DNA from: Cherax quadricarinatus
Lineage: Eukaryota > Arthropoda > Malacostraca > Decapoda > Parastacidae
Length of the DNA: 64,000 nucleotides
Reading direction: 5' to 3'
Assembly: GCF_038502225.1 (NCBI RefSeq)
Contig: NC_091369.1
Coordinates: forward strand, 4,942,773 to 5,006,772
Shown here piece after piece: positions 33,491-46,489 of this stretch. The number at the start of each line of letters is the position of its first letter. The stretch's first letter is position 1. The translations under genes were made by a program, and so were the position numbers. Below the pieces are notes generated by a model. The model saw only the letters and a list, made by a program, of their open reading frames with translations, was not told where the DNA came from and searched no databases.

Positions 33491-35190
33491 GGGAGGGTGC
33501 CAGGGAGAGAAGGAAGGAGGGAGGGTGCCAGGGAGAGAAGGAAGGAGGGAGGGTGCCAGGGAGAGAAGGAAGGAGGGAGGGTGCCAGGGAGAGAAGGAAG
33601 GAGGGAGGGTGCCAGGGAGAGAAGGAAGGAGGGAGGGTGCCAGGGAGAGAAGGAAGGAGGGAGGGTGCCAGGGAGAGAAGGAAGGAGGGAGGGTGCCAGG
33701 GAGAGAAGGAAGAAGCTGAGGGTGCCAGGGAGAGAAGGAAGGAGGGAGGGTGCCAGAGAGAGAAGGAAGGAGGGAGGGTGCCAGGGAGAGAAGGAAGGAG
33801 GGAGGGTGCCAGGGAGAGAAGGAAGTAGTTTAGGGTGCCAGGGAGAAGGAAGGAGGAGGGTGCCAGAGAGAGAAGGAAGGAGGGAGGTGCCAGGGAGAGA
33901 AGGAAGGAGGGAGGGTGCCAGGGAGAGAAGGAAGGAGGGAGGGTGTCAGGGAGAGAAGGAAGGAGGGAGGGTGCCAGGCAGAGAAGGAAGGAGGGAGGGT
34001 GCCAGGGAGAGAAGGAAGGAGGAAGGGTGCCAGGGAGAGAAGGAAGTAGGAAGGGTGAGCCAGGAGAGAAGGAAGTAGGGAGGGTGCCAGGGAGAGGAAG
34101 GAAGGAGGGTGGGAGGTGCCAGGGAGAGAAGGAAGGAGGAAGGAATGCCAGGCAGAGAAGGAAGGAGGGAGGGTGTCAGGGAGAGAAGGAAGGAGGGAGG
34201 GTGCCAGGGAGAGAAGGAAGAGGAGGGTGCCAGGGGGAGAGAAGGAAGGAGGGAGGGTGCCAGGGAGAGAAGGAAGGAGGGAGGGTGCCAGGGAGAGAAG
34301 GAAGGAGGAAGGTGCCAGGGGAGAGAAGGAAGGAGGGAGGTGCCAGAGAGAGAAGGAAGGAGGAGGGATGAGGGAGAGAGGAAGGAAGGAGGGAAGGGTG
34401 CCAGGGAGAGAAGGAAGGAGGGAGGGTGCCAGGGAGAGAAGGAAGGAGGGAGGGTGCCAGGGAGAGAAGGAAGAAGGGAGGGTGCCAGGGAGAGAAGGAA
34501 GGAGGGAGGGTGCCAGAGAGAGAAGGAAGGAGGGAGGGTGCCAGGGAGAGAAGGAAGGAGGGAGGGTGTCAGGGAGAGAAGGAAGAAGCTGAGGTGCCAG
34601 GGAGAGAAGGAAGGAGGAAGGGTGCCAGGGAGAGAAGGAAGGAGGGAGGGTGCCAGGGAGAGAAGGAAGGAGGGAGGGTGCCAGGGAGACAAGGAAGGAA
34701 GGTTGGGGGAGGGGTGCCAGGGAGAGAAGGGAAGGAAGGAGGGAGGGTGCCAGAGAGAGAAGGAAGGAGGGAGGGTGCCAGGGAGAGAAGGAAGGAGGGA
34801 GGGTGCCAGGGAGAGAAGGAAGGAGGGAGGGTGTCAGGGAGAGAAGGAAGGAGGGAGGAGGTGCCAGGGGAGAGGAAGGAAGGAGGGTGCCGGGAGGGAG
34901 GAAGGAAGGAGGGTGCCAGAGAGAGGAAGGAGGAGGGAGGAGGTGCCAGAGAGAGAAGGAAGGAGGGGAGGGTGCCAGGGAGAGAAGGAAGGGGAGGGAG
35001 GGAGGGTGCCAGGAGAGAAGGAAGGAGCTGAGGTGCCAGGGAGAGAAGGAAGGAAGGAGGGAGGGTGCCAGGGAGAGAAGGAAGGAGGGAGGGTGCCAGG
35101 GAGAGAAGGAAGGAGGGAGGGTGCCAGGGAGAGAAGGAAGGAGGGAGGGTGACAGTGAGAGAAGGAAGGAGGGAGGGTGCCAGGAGAAGA
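33491..35190 (+). repeat. 28-bp purine-rich minisatellite
   Basis: About 60 copies of GGAGGGAGGGTGCCAGGG followed by AGAGAAGGAA. Some copies carry ATGCCAGGCAG, GTGTCAGG or GAAGAAGCTGAG variants. Several frames stay open on both strands and are spurious. Confidence 0.95.
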
Positions 35191-35227
35191 GGTGGAGGGA
35201 AACTAAATAATAATTTTTCAATGTAAT

Positions 35228-35230
<3 letters not shown>

Positions 35231-35324
<94 letters not shown>

Positions 35325-35500
35325 GGCAGAAGAGAATTCAGAATATTCCATTTTTATTCACCCACACCTCCCCCATTAAACCCCCATCACCCCATTCTCA
35401 CCCCTCCCACCCCTCTCTCCCAGTCCCTCCCACCCCTCTCTCCCAGTCCCTCCCACCCCCTCTCTCCCAGTCCCTCCCACCCTCCCACCCCTCCCCCACC
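35231..35500. repeat. (AAT)n and a C-rich 23-bp minisatellite
   Basis: AAT repeat at 35231-35323. 35398-35480 has about four copies of CCTCCCACCCCTCTCTCCCA plus GTC. Confidence 0.9.
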
Positions 35501-35591
35501 TTCCCTCCCACTAAGAACCAGCCAATGCGCCTATTTCTGCTTCTTTTGTTTAGATTTAAATGAAAATGGCGGAGCCCACACCTACCCCAGC

Positions 35592-36300
35592 AGACCTGGT
35601 CTTCCAGCAGACCTGGTCTTCCAGCAGACCTGGTCTTCCAGCAGACCTGGTCTTCCAGCAGAGCTGGTCTTCCAGCAGACCTGGTCTTCCAGCAGACCTG
35701 GTCTTCCAGCAGACCTGGTCTTCCAGCAGAGCTGGTCTTCCAGCAGACCTGGTCTTCCAGCAGACCTGGTCTTCCAGCAGAGCTGGTCTTCCAGCAGGCC
35801 TGGTCTTCCAGCAAACCTGGTCTTCCAGCAGACCTGGTCCTCCAGCAGACCTGGTCTTCCAGCAGACCTGGTCTTCCAGCAAACCTGGTCTTCCAGCAGA
35901 CCTGGTCCTCCAGCAGACCTGGTCTTCCAGCAGACCTGGTCTTCCAGCAGACCTGGTCCTCCAGCAGACCTGGTCTTCCAGCAGAGCTGGTCTTCCAGCA
36001 GAGCTGGTCTTCCAGCAGAGCTGGTCTTCCAGCAGGCCTGGTCTTCCAGCAGACCTGGTCCTCCAGCAGACCTGGTCCTCCAGTAGACCTGGTCCTCCAG
36101 CAGACCTGGTCCTCCAGTAGACCTGGTCTTCCAGCAGACCTGGTCTCCCAGCAGACCTGCTCTTTTAGCAGACCTGGTCTTCCAGCAGGCCTGCTCTTCC
36201 AGCAGACCTGCTCTTCCAGCAGACCTGCTCTTTCAGCAGACCTGCTCTTCCAGCAGACCTAACTCTTTTAGCAGACCTGCTGCTCCAGCAGACTCACGCT
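35592..36300 (+). repeat. 17-bp minisatellite CTTCCAGCAGACCTGGT
   Basis: About 41 copies with common variants GAGCTGG, GGCCTGG and CTCCAG. Units right of 36130 are more diverged (TGCTCTTTTAGCAG). CCAGCAGACCTGG is an imperfect inverted repeat. Confidence 0.95.
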
Positions 36301-36690
36301 ACTCCAGCAGACCCACTGTTAACGCTACCTGGCAGTTCCCAGGCCTCTGGAACACTTCCCAGGCCTCTGGAACACCTCTCCCACACAACAAGGGAGAAAA
36401 TGGAATCCAAACCTCCAGAACAATAACATTCAACTCCTCTTATAACGCGATTAGAATCCAATCCCACACGTCATTCTTTTAGGTTTTTCCCTGATTAAGA
36501 ATTATATGCAATTGAGGAGGCTTAGAACCTCCAGTGGTCCAGCTGTGAGAGGAATCAGATGGCATCTTAGTGCTTTTAAAAGCTATTGAGACTCTTAAAA
36601 TTCCTCTTTTGAAAGAATTAGAATGTATTCAAAATAAACCCCAGGAAACCATTAGAAAGAGATCCGGTGCTTTTAGAAAGCGTTCTGAGA
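36301..36690. other. Non-repetitive stretch, nothing recognised
   Basis: Apart from a short duplication of TTCCCAGGCCTCTGGAACAC near 36335-36375, no gene, splice-bounded exon or mobile element is seen. Confidence 0.5.
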
Positions 36691-37136
<446 letters not shown>

Positions 37137-39480
37137 GTGAGACAACCAACAATCAACAACAACAATCCACTACAGCACCAACACCACCCCACCACAATAC
37201 CAACCACCACCACCACCAGCCACCAACCACCAATGCACACCACCACCACAATCTCCACCACCACAACAACCACCAAAACAACAACCACCACCACAACAAC
37301 CACCACCACAACAACCACCACAACAACAACCACCTCCACAACAACCACCACCACAACAACCGCCACCACAACAACCACCACCACAACAACGACCACCACA
37401 ACAACGACCACCACAACAACCACCACTACAACAACCACCACTACAACAAACACCACCACAACAACCACCACCACAACAACCACCACCACAACAACCACCA
37501 CTACAACAACCACCACCACAACAACCACCACCACAACAACCACCGCCACAACAACCACCACTACAGCAACCACCACTACAACAACCACCACCACAACAAC
37601 CACCACCACAACAACCACCACCACAACAACCACCACTACAACAACCACCACCACAACAACCACCACCACAACAACTACCACCACAACAACCACCACCACA
37701 ACAACCACCACTACAACAACCACCGCCACAACAACCACCGCCACAACAACCACCACCACAACAACCACCACTACAACAACCACCACCACAAAAACCACCA
37801 CCACAACAACTACCACCACAACAACCACCACCACAACAACCACCACCACAACAACCACCACCACAACAACCACCACTACAACAACCACCACCACAACAAC
37901 TACCACCACAACAACCACCACAACAACCACCACCACAACAACCACCACCACAACAACCACCGCCACAACAACCACCACCACAACAACCACCACCACAACA
38001 ACCACCGCCACAACAATCACCACCACAATAACCACTACCACAACAACCACTACCACAGCAACCACTACCACAACAATCACTACCACAGCACCACTACCAC
38101 AACAATCACTACCACAACAACCACTACCACGACAATCACTACCACAACAATCACTACCACAACAACCACTACCACAACTACACAAACCACTGCCACATCA
38201 ACCACCGCCACAATAACCACTACCACATCAACCACCGCCACAATAACCACTACCACATCAACCACCGCCACAATAACCACTGCCACATCAACCACCGCCA
38301 CAATAACCACCACTACAACAACCACCACCACAACAACCACCGCCACAATAACCACCACCACAACAACCACCACCACAACAACGACCACCACAACAACGAC
38401 CACCACAACAACCACCACCACAACAACCACCACCACAACAACCACCGCCACAACAACCACCACCACAACAACCACCGCCACAACAACCACCACCACAACA
38501 ACCACCACCACAACAACCACCACCACAACAACCACCACCACAACAACCACCGCCACAACAACCACCACCACAACAACCACCGCCACAATAACCACCACCA
38601 CAACAACCACCACCACAACAACCACCACTACAACAACCACCACCACAACAACCACCGCCACAATAACCACCACCACAACAACCACCACCACAACAACGAC
38701 CACCACAACAACCACCACCACAACAACCACCACCACAACAACCACCACCACAACAGCCACCGCCACAACAACCACCACCACAACAACCACCGCCACAACA
38801 ACCACCACCACAACAACCACCGCCACAACAACCACCACCACAACAACCACCACCACAACAACCACCGCCACAACAACCACCACCACAACAACCACCACCA
38901 CAACAACCACCGCCACAACAACCACCACCACAACAACCACCACCACAACAACCACCGCCACAACAACCACCACCACAACAACCACCACCACAACAACCAC
39001 CACCACAACAACCACCACCACAACAACCACCACTACAACAACCACCACTACAACAACCACCACCACAACAACCACCACCACAACAACCACCACCACAACA
39101 ACCACCACCACAACAACCACCACCACAACAACCACCGCCACAACAACCACCACCACAACAACCACCACCACAACAACCACCGCCACAACAACCACCACCA
39201 CAACAACCACCACCACAACAACCACCACCACAACAACCACCGCCACAACAACCACCACCACAACAACCTCCGCCACAACAACCAGCACCACAACAACCAC
39301 CACCACAACAACCACCACCACAATAACCACCACCACAACAACCACCGCCACAATAACCACCACCACCACAACCACCACCACAACAACCACCACCACAACA
39401 ACCACCACCACAACAACCACCACCACAACAACCACCGCCACAATAACCACCACCACAACAACCACCATCAAAACAACCAC
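37137..39480 (+). repeat. 15-bp satellite CACCACCACAACAAC
   Basis: About 155 copies with regular CACCGCCACAA and CACCACTACAA variants. Plus frames read poly-Thr, minus frames poly-Val, Gly-Gly-Gly-Cys-Cys or Leu-Leu-Trp-Trp-Trp. The plus strand contains almost no G. Confidence 0.96.
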
Positions 39481-40215
<735 letters not shown>

Positions 40216-41365
40216 CACTGTCACTCCTGGCTAGACAGGCCCTGTCTCCCTGGACGACACTGTCACTCCTGGCTAGACAGGCCCTGTCTCCCTGGACGAC
40301 ACTGTCACTCCTGGCTAGACAGGCCCTGTCTCCCTGGACGACACTGTCACTCCTGGCTAGACAGGCCCTGTCTCCCTGGACGACACTGTCACTCCTGGCT
40401 AGACAGGCACTGTCTCCCTGGACGACACTGTCACTCCTGGCTAGACAGGCCCTGTCTCCCTGGACGACACTGTCACTCCTGGCTAGACAGGCCCTGTCTC
40501 CCTGGACGACACTGTCACTCCTGGCTAGACAGGCACTGTCTCCCTGGACGACACTGTCACTCCTGGCTAGACAGGCCCTGTCTCCCTGGACGACACTGTC
40601 ACTCCTGGCTAGACAGGCCCTGTCTCCCTGGACGACACTGTCACTCCTGGCTAGACAGGCCCTGTCTCCCTGGACGACACTGTCACTCCTGGCTAGACAG
40701 GCACTGTCTCCCTGGACGACACTGTCACTCCTGGCTAGACAGGCCCTGTCTCCCTGGACGACACTGTCACTCCTGGCTAGACAGGCACTGTCTCCCTGGA
40801 CGACACTGTCACTCCTGGCTAGACAGGCCCTGTCTCCCTGGACGACACTGTCACTCCTGGCTAGACAGGCACTGTCTCGCTGGACGACACTGTCACTCCT
40901 GGCTAGACAGGCACTGTCTCCCTGGAGGACACTGTCACTCCTGGCTAGACAGGCACTGTCTCCCTGGACGACACTGTCACTCCTGGCTAGAGAGGCACTG
41001 TCTCCCTGGACGACACTGTCACTCCTGGCTAGACAGGCACTGTCTCCCTGGACGACACTGTCACTCCTGGCTAGACAGGCACTGTCTCCCTGGACGACAC
41101 TGTCACTTCTGGCTAGACAGGCACTGTCTCCCTGGACGACACTGTCACTTCTGGATAGACAGGCACTGTCTCCCTGGACGACACTGTCACTCCTGGCTAG
41201 AGAGGCACTGTCTCCCTGGACGACACTGTCACTTCTGGCTAGACAGGCACTGTCTCCCTGGACGACACTGTCACTCCTGGCTAGAGAGGCACTGTCTCCC
41301 TGGACGACACTGTCACTCCTGGCTAGATAGGCCCTGTCTCCCTGGACGACACTGTCACTCTACCT
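40216..41365 (+). repeat. 42-bp satellite (about 27 copies)
   Basis: The unit is CACTGTCACTCCTGGCTAG followed by ACAGGCCCTGTCTCCCTGG and ACGA. The length is 3 x 14, so a 372-codon frame stays open (cycle [14 protein letters not shown]). AGACAGG..CCTGTCT is a short hairpin within each unit. Left copies have GGCCCTG, right copies GGCACTG, with a mixed middle. Confidence 0.95.
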
Positions 41366-41376
41366 GTCTAGCCAGG

Positions 41377-41378
<2 letters not shown>

Positions 41379-41472
<94 letters not shown>
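41379..41472. repeat. (TA)n microsatellite
   Basis: TA repeat at the 5' truncation point of LINE A copy 2. Confidence 0.95.
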
Positions 41473-41474
<2 letters not shown>

Positions 41475-41522
41475 TGATGTATATATATACTGTATATATA
41501 TACTGATATATATACTGATGTA

Positions 41523-43430
41523 AAGAGAGTAGTAAGGGAGAAAAAGTTAGCATATGAGAAGTTTTTACAAAGTAGAAGTGATGCAAGGAGGGAAGAGTAT
41601 ATGGAGAAAAAGAGAGAGGTTAAGAGAGTGGTGAAGCAATGTAAAAAGAGAGCAAATGAGAGAGTGGGTGAGATGTTATCAACAAATTTTGTTGAAAATA
41701 AGAAAAAGTTTTGGAGTGAGATTAACAAGTTAAGGAAGCCTAGAGAACAAATGGATTTGTCAGTTAAAAATAGGAGAAGAGAGTTATTAAATGGAGAGTT
41801 AGAGGTATTGGGAAGATGGAGGGAATATTTTGAGGAATTGTTAAATGTTGATGAAGATAGGGAAGCTGTGATTTCGTGTATAGGGCAAGGAGGAATAACA
41901 TCTTGTAGGAGTGAGGAAGAGCCAGTTGTGAGTGTGGGGGAAGTTCGTGAGGCAGTAGGTAAAATGAAAGGGGGTAAGGCAGCCGGGATTGATGGGATAA
42001 AGATAGAAATGTTAAAAGCAGGTGGGGATATAGTTTTGGAGTGGTTGGTGCAATTATTTAATAAATGTATGGAAGAGGGTAAGGTACCTAGGGATTGGCA
42101 GAGAGCATGCATAGTTCCTTTGTATAAAGGCAAAGGGGATAAAAGAGAGTGCAAAAATTATAGGGGGATAAGTCTGTTGAGTGTACCTGGTAAAGTGTAT
42201 GGTAGAGTTATAATTGAAAGAATTAAGAGTAAGACGGAGAATAGGATAGCAGATGAACAAGGAGGCTTTAGGAAAGGTAGGGGGTGTGTGGACCAGGTGT
42301 TTACAGTGAAACATATAAGTGAACAGTATTTAGATAAGGCTAAAGACGTCTTTGTGGCATTTATGGATTTGGAAAAGGCGTATGACAGGGTGGATAGGGG
42401 GGCAATGTGGCAGATGTTGCAAGTGTATGGTGTAGGAGGTAGGTTACTGAAAGCAGTGAAGAGTTTTTACGAGGATAGTGAGGCTCAAGTTAGAGTATGT
42501 AGGAAAGAGGGAAATTATTTCCAAGTAAAAGTAGGCCTTAGACAAGGATGTGTGATGTCACCGTGGTTGTTTAATATATTTATAGATGGGGTTGTAAGAG
42601 AAGTAAATGCGAGGGTCTTGGCAAGAGGCGTGGAGTTAAAAGATAAAGAATCACACACAAAGTGGGAGTTGTCACAGCTGCTCTTTGCTGATGACACTGT
42701 GCTCTTGGGAGATTCTGAAGAGAAGCTGCAGAGATTGGTGGATGAATTTGGTAGGGTATGCAAAAGAAGAAAATTAAAGGTGAATACAGGAAAGAGTAAG
42801 GTTATGAGGATAACAAAAAGATTAGGTGATGAAAGATTGAATATCAGATTGGAGGGAGAGAGTATGGAGGAGGTGAATGTATTCAGATATTTGGGAGTGG
42901 ACGTGTCAGCGGATGGGTCTATGAAAGATGAGGTGAATCATAGAATTGATGAGGGAAAAAGAGTGAGTGGTGCACTTAGGAGTCTGTGGAGACAAAGAAC
43001 TTTGTCCTTGGAGGCAAAGAGGGGAATGTATGAGAGTATAGTTTTACCAACGCTCTTATATGGGTGTGAAGCATGGGTGATGAATGTTGCAGCGAGGAGA
43101 AGGCTGGAGGCAGTGGAGATGTCATGTCTGAGGGCAATGTGTGGTGTGAATATAATGCAGAGAATTCGTAGTTTGGAAGTTAGGAGGAGGTGCGGGATTA
43201 CCAAAACTGTTGTCCAGAGGGCTGAGGAAGGGTTGTTGAGGTGGTTCGGACATGTAGAGAGAATGGAGCGAAACAGAATGACTTCAAGAGTGTATCAGTC
43301 TGTAGTGGAAGAAAGGCGGGGTAGGGGTCGGCCTAGGAAAGGTTGGAGGGAGGGGGTAAAGGAGGTTTTGTGTGCGAGGGGCTTGGACTTCCAGCAGGCA
43401 TGCGTGAGCGAGTTTGATAGGAGTGAATGA
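41523..43430 (+). CDS. LINE family A reverse transcriptase, open but C-terminally cut
   Basis: This 635-codon frame runs with no internal stop from the truncated element start; the first in-frame ATG is at 41601. Motifs in order: [112 protein letters not shown] (catalytic Asp pair), [27 protein letters not shown] and [16 protein letters not shown]. The N-terminal endonuclease is missing. The stop TGA at 43428-43430 is formed by the Penelope-like insertion; the original last dozen codons continue beyond 44407. It would need trans-acting endonuclease to move, and its transcription is unknown. Confidence 0.85.
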   Translation, partial: KRVVREKKLAYEKFLQSRSDARREEYMEKKREVKRVVKQCKKRANERVGEMLSTNFVENKKKFWSEINKLRKPREQMDLSVKNRRRELLNGELEVLGRWREYFEELLNVDEDREAVISCIGQGGITSCRSEEEPVVSVGEVREAVGKMKGGKAAGIDGIKIEMLKAGGDIVLEWLVQLFNKCMEEGKVPRDWQRACIVPLYKGKGDKRECKNYRGISLLSVPGKVYGRVIIERIKSKTENRIADEQGGFRKGRGCVDQVFTVKHISEQYLDKAKDVFVAFMDLEKAYDRVDRGAMWQMLQVYGVGGRLLKAVKSFYEDSEAQVRVCRKEGNYFQVKVGLRQGCVMSPWLFNIFIDGVVREVNARVLARGVELKDKESHTKWELSQLLFADDTVLLGDSEEKLQRLVDEFGRVCKRRKLKVNTGKSKVMRITKRLGDERLNIRLEGESMEEVNVFRYLGVDVSADGSMKDEVNHRIDEGKRVSGALRSLWRQRTLSLEAKRGMYESIVLPTLLYGCEAWVMNVAARRRLEAVEMSCLRAMCGVNIMQRIRSLEVRRRCGITKTVVQRAEEGLLRWFGHVERMERNRMTSRVYQSVVEERRGRGRPRKGWREGVKEVLCARGLDFQQACVSEFDRSE

Positions 43431-43464
43431 AGATTGAGACACTTATGCAGCATATGGGAATCTT

Positions 43465-43509
43465 TATTCAGGAAACGTTTCGCCACACAGTGGCTTCATC
43501 AGTCCAATA
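43465..43509 (-). ncRNA. Hammerhead-ribozyme-like motif (inverted copy)
   Basis: The complement of this segment is identical to 44277-44321: CTGATGA, stem II GCCAC/GTGGC, GAAACGTT, TCC, AATA. Confidence 0.5.
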
Positions 43510-43788
43510 CAAAGAGGAAGGCGTAAGGAGAGGAGGAGAATGAGGTAATCAGTCCCTCAACCTGGAGTCGATGTGTTCAGTCCATCAATCTTGTAGAATG
43601 TACAGCATAGGGCCGTAGACGTGGCTTATATACTGTAGTGAGGTGACGTGAAGCAGATGGAGGCGGGGTCATAGTGGTACCATCCACTAGTCGAAGTAGG
43701 TCTTCGTCCAAAGGTTGAACAAGTGTTGAAGAATTCTTTGTAACAAGACCCCATGATGCTCCATCTGCTTCACGTCACCTCACTACAG

Positions 43789-43795
43789 TATATAA
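43789..43795 (+). promoter_or_regulatory. TATA box in the middle terminal-repeat copy
   Basis: TATATAA in the context CACTACAGTATATAAGCCAC, in the same place as in the third copy and, inverted, in the first. Confidence 0.45.
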
Positions 43796-43898
43796 GCCAC
43801 GTCTACGGCCCTATGCTGTACATTCTACAAGATTGATGGACTCCAGGTTGAGGGACTGATTACCTCATTCTCCTCCTCTCCTTACGCCTTCCTCTTTG

Positions 43899-43943
43899 TA
43901 TTGGACTGATGAAGCCACTGTGTGGCGAAACGTTTCCTGAATA
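43899..43943 (+). ncRNA. Hammerhead-ribozyme-like motif (middle copy)
   Basis: CTGATGA at 43906-43912, stem II, GAAAC at 43927-43931, and the stem I partner TCC..AATA at 43936-43943. Identical to the other two copies in this insertion. Confidence 0.5.
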
Positions 43944-44153
43944 AAGATTCCCATATGCTGCATAAGTGTCTCAATCTTCAACTTGTCGGTTTTTCAAACC
44001 ATTCATCACAACTGTCAGACACGGCAGCATCATGGGGTCTTGTTACAAAGAATTCTTCAACACTTGTTCAACCTTTGGACGAAGACCTACTTCGACTAGT
44101 GGATGGTACCACTATGACCCCGCCTCCATCTGCTTCACGTCACCTCACTACAG

Positions 44154-44160
44154 TATATAA
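44154..44160 (+). promoter_or_regulatory. TATA box in the complete terminal-repeat copy
   Basis: TATATAA preceded by CACCTCACTACAG and followed by GCCACGTCTACGG. A transcript starting about 30 bases downstream would run through the hammerhead-like motif and the AATAAA signal at 44318. Inferred from sequence only. Confidence 0.45.
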
Positions 44161-44276
44161 GCCACGTCTACGGCCCTATGCTGTACATTCTACAAGATTG
44201 ATGGACTGAACACATCGACTCCAGGTTGAGGGACTGATTACCTCATTCTCCTCCTCTCCTTACGCCTTCCTCTTTG

Positions 44277-44321
44277 TATTGGACTGATGAAGCCACTGTG
44301 TGGCGAAACGTTTCCTGAATA
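44277..44321 (+). ncRNA. Hammerhead-ribozyme-like motif (complete copy)
   Basis: Stem I 5' strand TATT-GGA (44277-44283), core CTGATGA (44284-44290) plus A, stem II GCCAC/GTGGC with loop TGT (44292-44304), core GAAA (44305-44308), then ACGT (44308-44311), T, and stem I 3' strand TCC-TG-AATA (44313-44321). CUGANGA and GAAA flanking a stem are the invariant hammerhead core. Stem III is reduced to the self-complementary AACGTT without a loop, so one molecule could not close it; two molecules pairing there could. Minimal stem III hammerheads are known in Penelope-like terminal repeats. Confidence 0.5.
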
Positions 44322-44693
44322 AAGATTCCCATATGCTGCATAAGTGTCTCAATCTTCAACTTGTCGGTTTTTCAAACCATTCATCACAACACACATAGGA
44401 GTGAATGGAGACAAATGGTTTTTAATACTTGACGTGCTGTTGGAGTGTGAGCAAAGTAACATTTATGAAGGGGTTCAGGGAAACCGGCAGGCCGGACTTG
44501 AGTCCTGGAGATGGGAAGTACAGTGCCTGCACTCTGAAGGAGGAGTGTTAATGTTGCAGTTTAAAAACTGTAGTGTAAAGCACCCTTCTGGCAAGACAGT
44601 GATGGAGTGAATGATGGTGAAAGTTTTTCTTTTTCGGGCCACCCTGCCTTGGTGGGAATCGGCCAGTGTGATAATAATAATAATCATATATAT

Positions 44694-44985
<292 letters not shown>

Positions 44986-45139
44986 TTATTCAATTTAGAC
45001 ATTTCAGAATTAAGGAAATTGGTAACAGTGTTACTTCTTATAACCCCTTACGTGTTTAGCGCTTCCATGTGAAAATAATAAAAATCTCCACTTCTTTATT
45101 TACCCCCTTAGCCCCACCACCCCTTAGTTACCTCACCCC

Positions 45140-46345
45140 TACCCCTTAATTACCCCCTTCCCTCCTAAACTATCCTTCCCTCCTTCCCTCCTTCCCTCCC
45201 TCACTCCCTCCTTCCCTCCTTCCCTCCCTCTCTCGCTCCTTCCCTCCTTCCCTCCTTCCCTAACTCCCTCCTTCCCTCCCTCTCTCCCTCCTTCCCTCCT
45301 TCCCTCCCTCTTTCCCTCCTTCCCTAACTCCCTCCTTCCCTCACTCTCTTCATCCTTCCCTCCTTCCCTCCCTCTCTCCCTCCGTCCCTCCTTCCCTCCC
45401 TCTCTCCCTCCTTCCCTAACTCCCTCCTTCCCTCCCTCTCTCCCTCCTTCCCTCCTTCCCTCCCTCTCTCCCTCCTTCCCTCCTTCCCTCCTTCCCTCCC
45501 TCTCTCCCTCCTTCCCTCCTTCCCTCCCTCTCTCCCTCCTTCCCTAACTCCCTCCTTCCCTCCCTCTCTCCCTCCTTCCCTCCCTCTCTCCCTCCTTCCC
45601 TCCTTCCCTCCCTCTCTCCCTCCTTCCCTCCTTCCCTCCCTCTCTCCCTCCTTCCCTAACTCCCTCCTTCCCTCCATCTCTCTCTGCTTCTCTCCTTCCC
45701 TCCATCTCTCCCTGCTTCTGTCCTTCCCTCCTTCCCTCCCTCTCTCCCTCCTTCCCTCCTTCCCTCCCTCTCTCCCTCCTTCCCTAACTCCCTCCTTCCC
45801 TCCCTCTCTCCCTCCTTCCCTCCTTCCCTCCCTCTCTCCCTCCTTCCCTCCTTCCCTCCTTCCCTCCACTCCCTCCGTCCCTCTCTCTTTCCCTCCTTCC
45901 CTAACTCCCTCCTTCCCTCCATCTCTCTCTCTGCTTCTGTCCTTCCCTCCATCTCTCTCTGCTTCTGTCCTTCCCTCCTTCCCTCCCTCTCTCCCTCCTT
46001 CCCTCCTTCCCTCCCTCTCTCCCTCCGTCCCTAACTCCCTCCTTCCCTCCCTCTCTCCCTCCTTCCCTCCTCCCTCTAACCCTCCTTCCTCCTCCTCCTC
46101 TTCCTCCAATTCCCTAACTCCCTCCCTCCCTCCCTCCTCCCTTCCTTTCCCTCCCCCTCCTTCCCTCCCTCCTCTCCCTCCTCTCCCTCCCTCCTCCTCC
46201 CCTCCTCCCCTCCCTCCCCTCCCTCCCCAACTCCCTGTAACTCCTCTTCACCCTTCCCTTCCCTCCCTGACTGCCTCTTCTCCCTCCTTGTACCCTCCTT
46301 AACCCATCCCTTCCCTTCCCCCTTCCCTCCCCTCCCTCCCCCTCT
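45140..46345 (+). repeat. Homopyrimidine minisatellite CCTCCTTCCCTCCCTCTCTC
   Basis: About 1.2 kb of CCTT/CCCT/CTCTC words with occasional TAACT and CATCT interruptions. The minus strand is homopurine and gives charged Glu/Gly/Arg pseudo-proteins. Confidence 0.95.
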
Positions 46346-46488
46346 CCCCTTAAGCTAAATTAGGACTTCATTTTAGTGCCCTTATCTCAAGTCTGAACTT
46401 ATTTTGAAGAGTGTGTTATTTGATCCCTGAGTAACTGACCAGGTGAGTGTAGACGTAACATGAGCAGTATTGGAGCAGTATGATCATG
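46346..46488. other. Spacer between pyrimidine and G-rich arrays
   Basis: AT-balanced single-copy-looking sequence with no recognised gene. Confidence 0.5.
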
Positions 46489-46489
46489 T

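Larger units (their letters stand above)
43430..44394 (+). mobile_element. Penelope-like terminal-repeat insertion (inverted copy plus two direct copies)
   Basis: Flanked by perfect 13-bp target duplications ATAGGAGTGAATG (43417-43429 and 44395-44407). Contents: an inverted copy (about 43430-43757), then a direct partial copy (43758-43978), then a complete direct copy (about 43979-44394). Each carries a TATA-box region, a hammerhead-like core and AATAAA. The middle copy lacks 13 bp (between two GACT words) present in the other two. Tandem terminal repeats with an inverted leading piece are characteristic of Penelope-like elements; the polymerase itself is absent, so this is a solo terminal-repeat insertion. 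Confidence 0.7.
41521..44683 (+). mobile_element. LINE family A copy 2, split by a Penelope-like insertion
   Basis: The left part is 41521-43429, the right part (3' end) 44395-44683. The halves join cleanly when compared with copy 1: both have GAGTGAATGGAGACAAATG across the junction. The 3' untranslated region ends with the same CACCCTGCCTTGGTGGGA hairpin as copy 1, followed by an (ATA)n tail instead of poly(A). The 5' end is truncated at a (TA)n tract. Confidence 0.88.
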
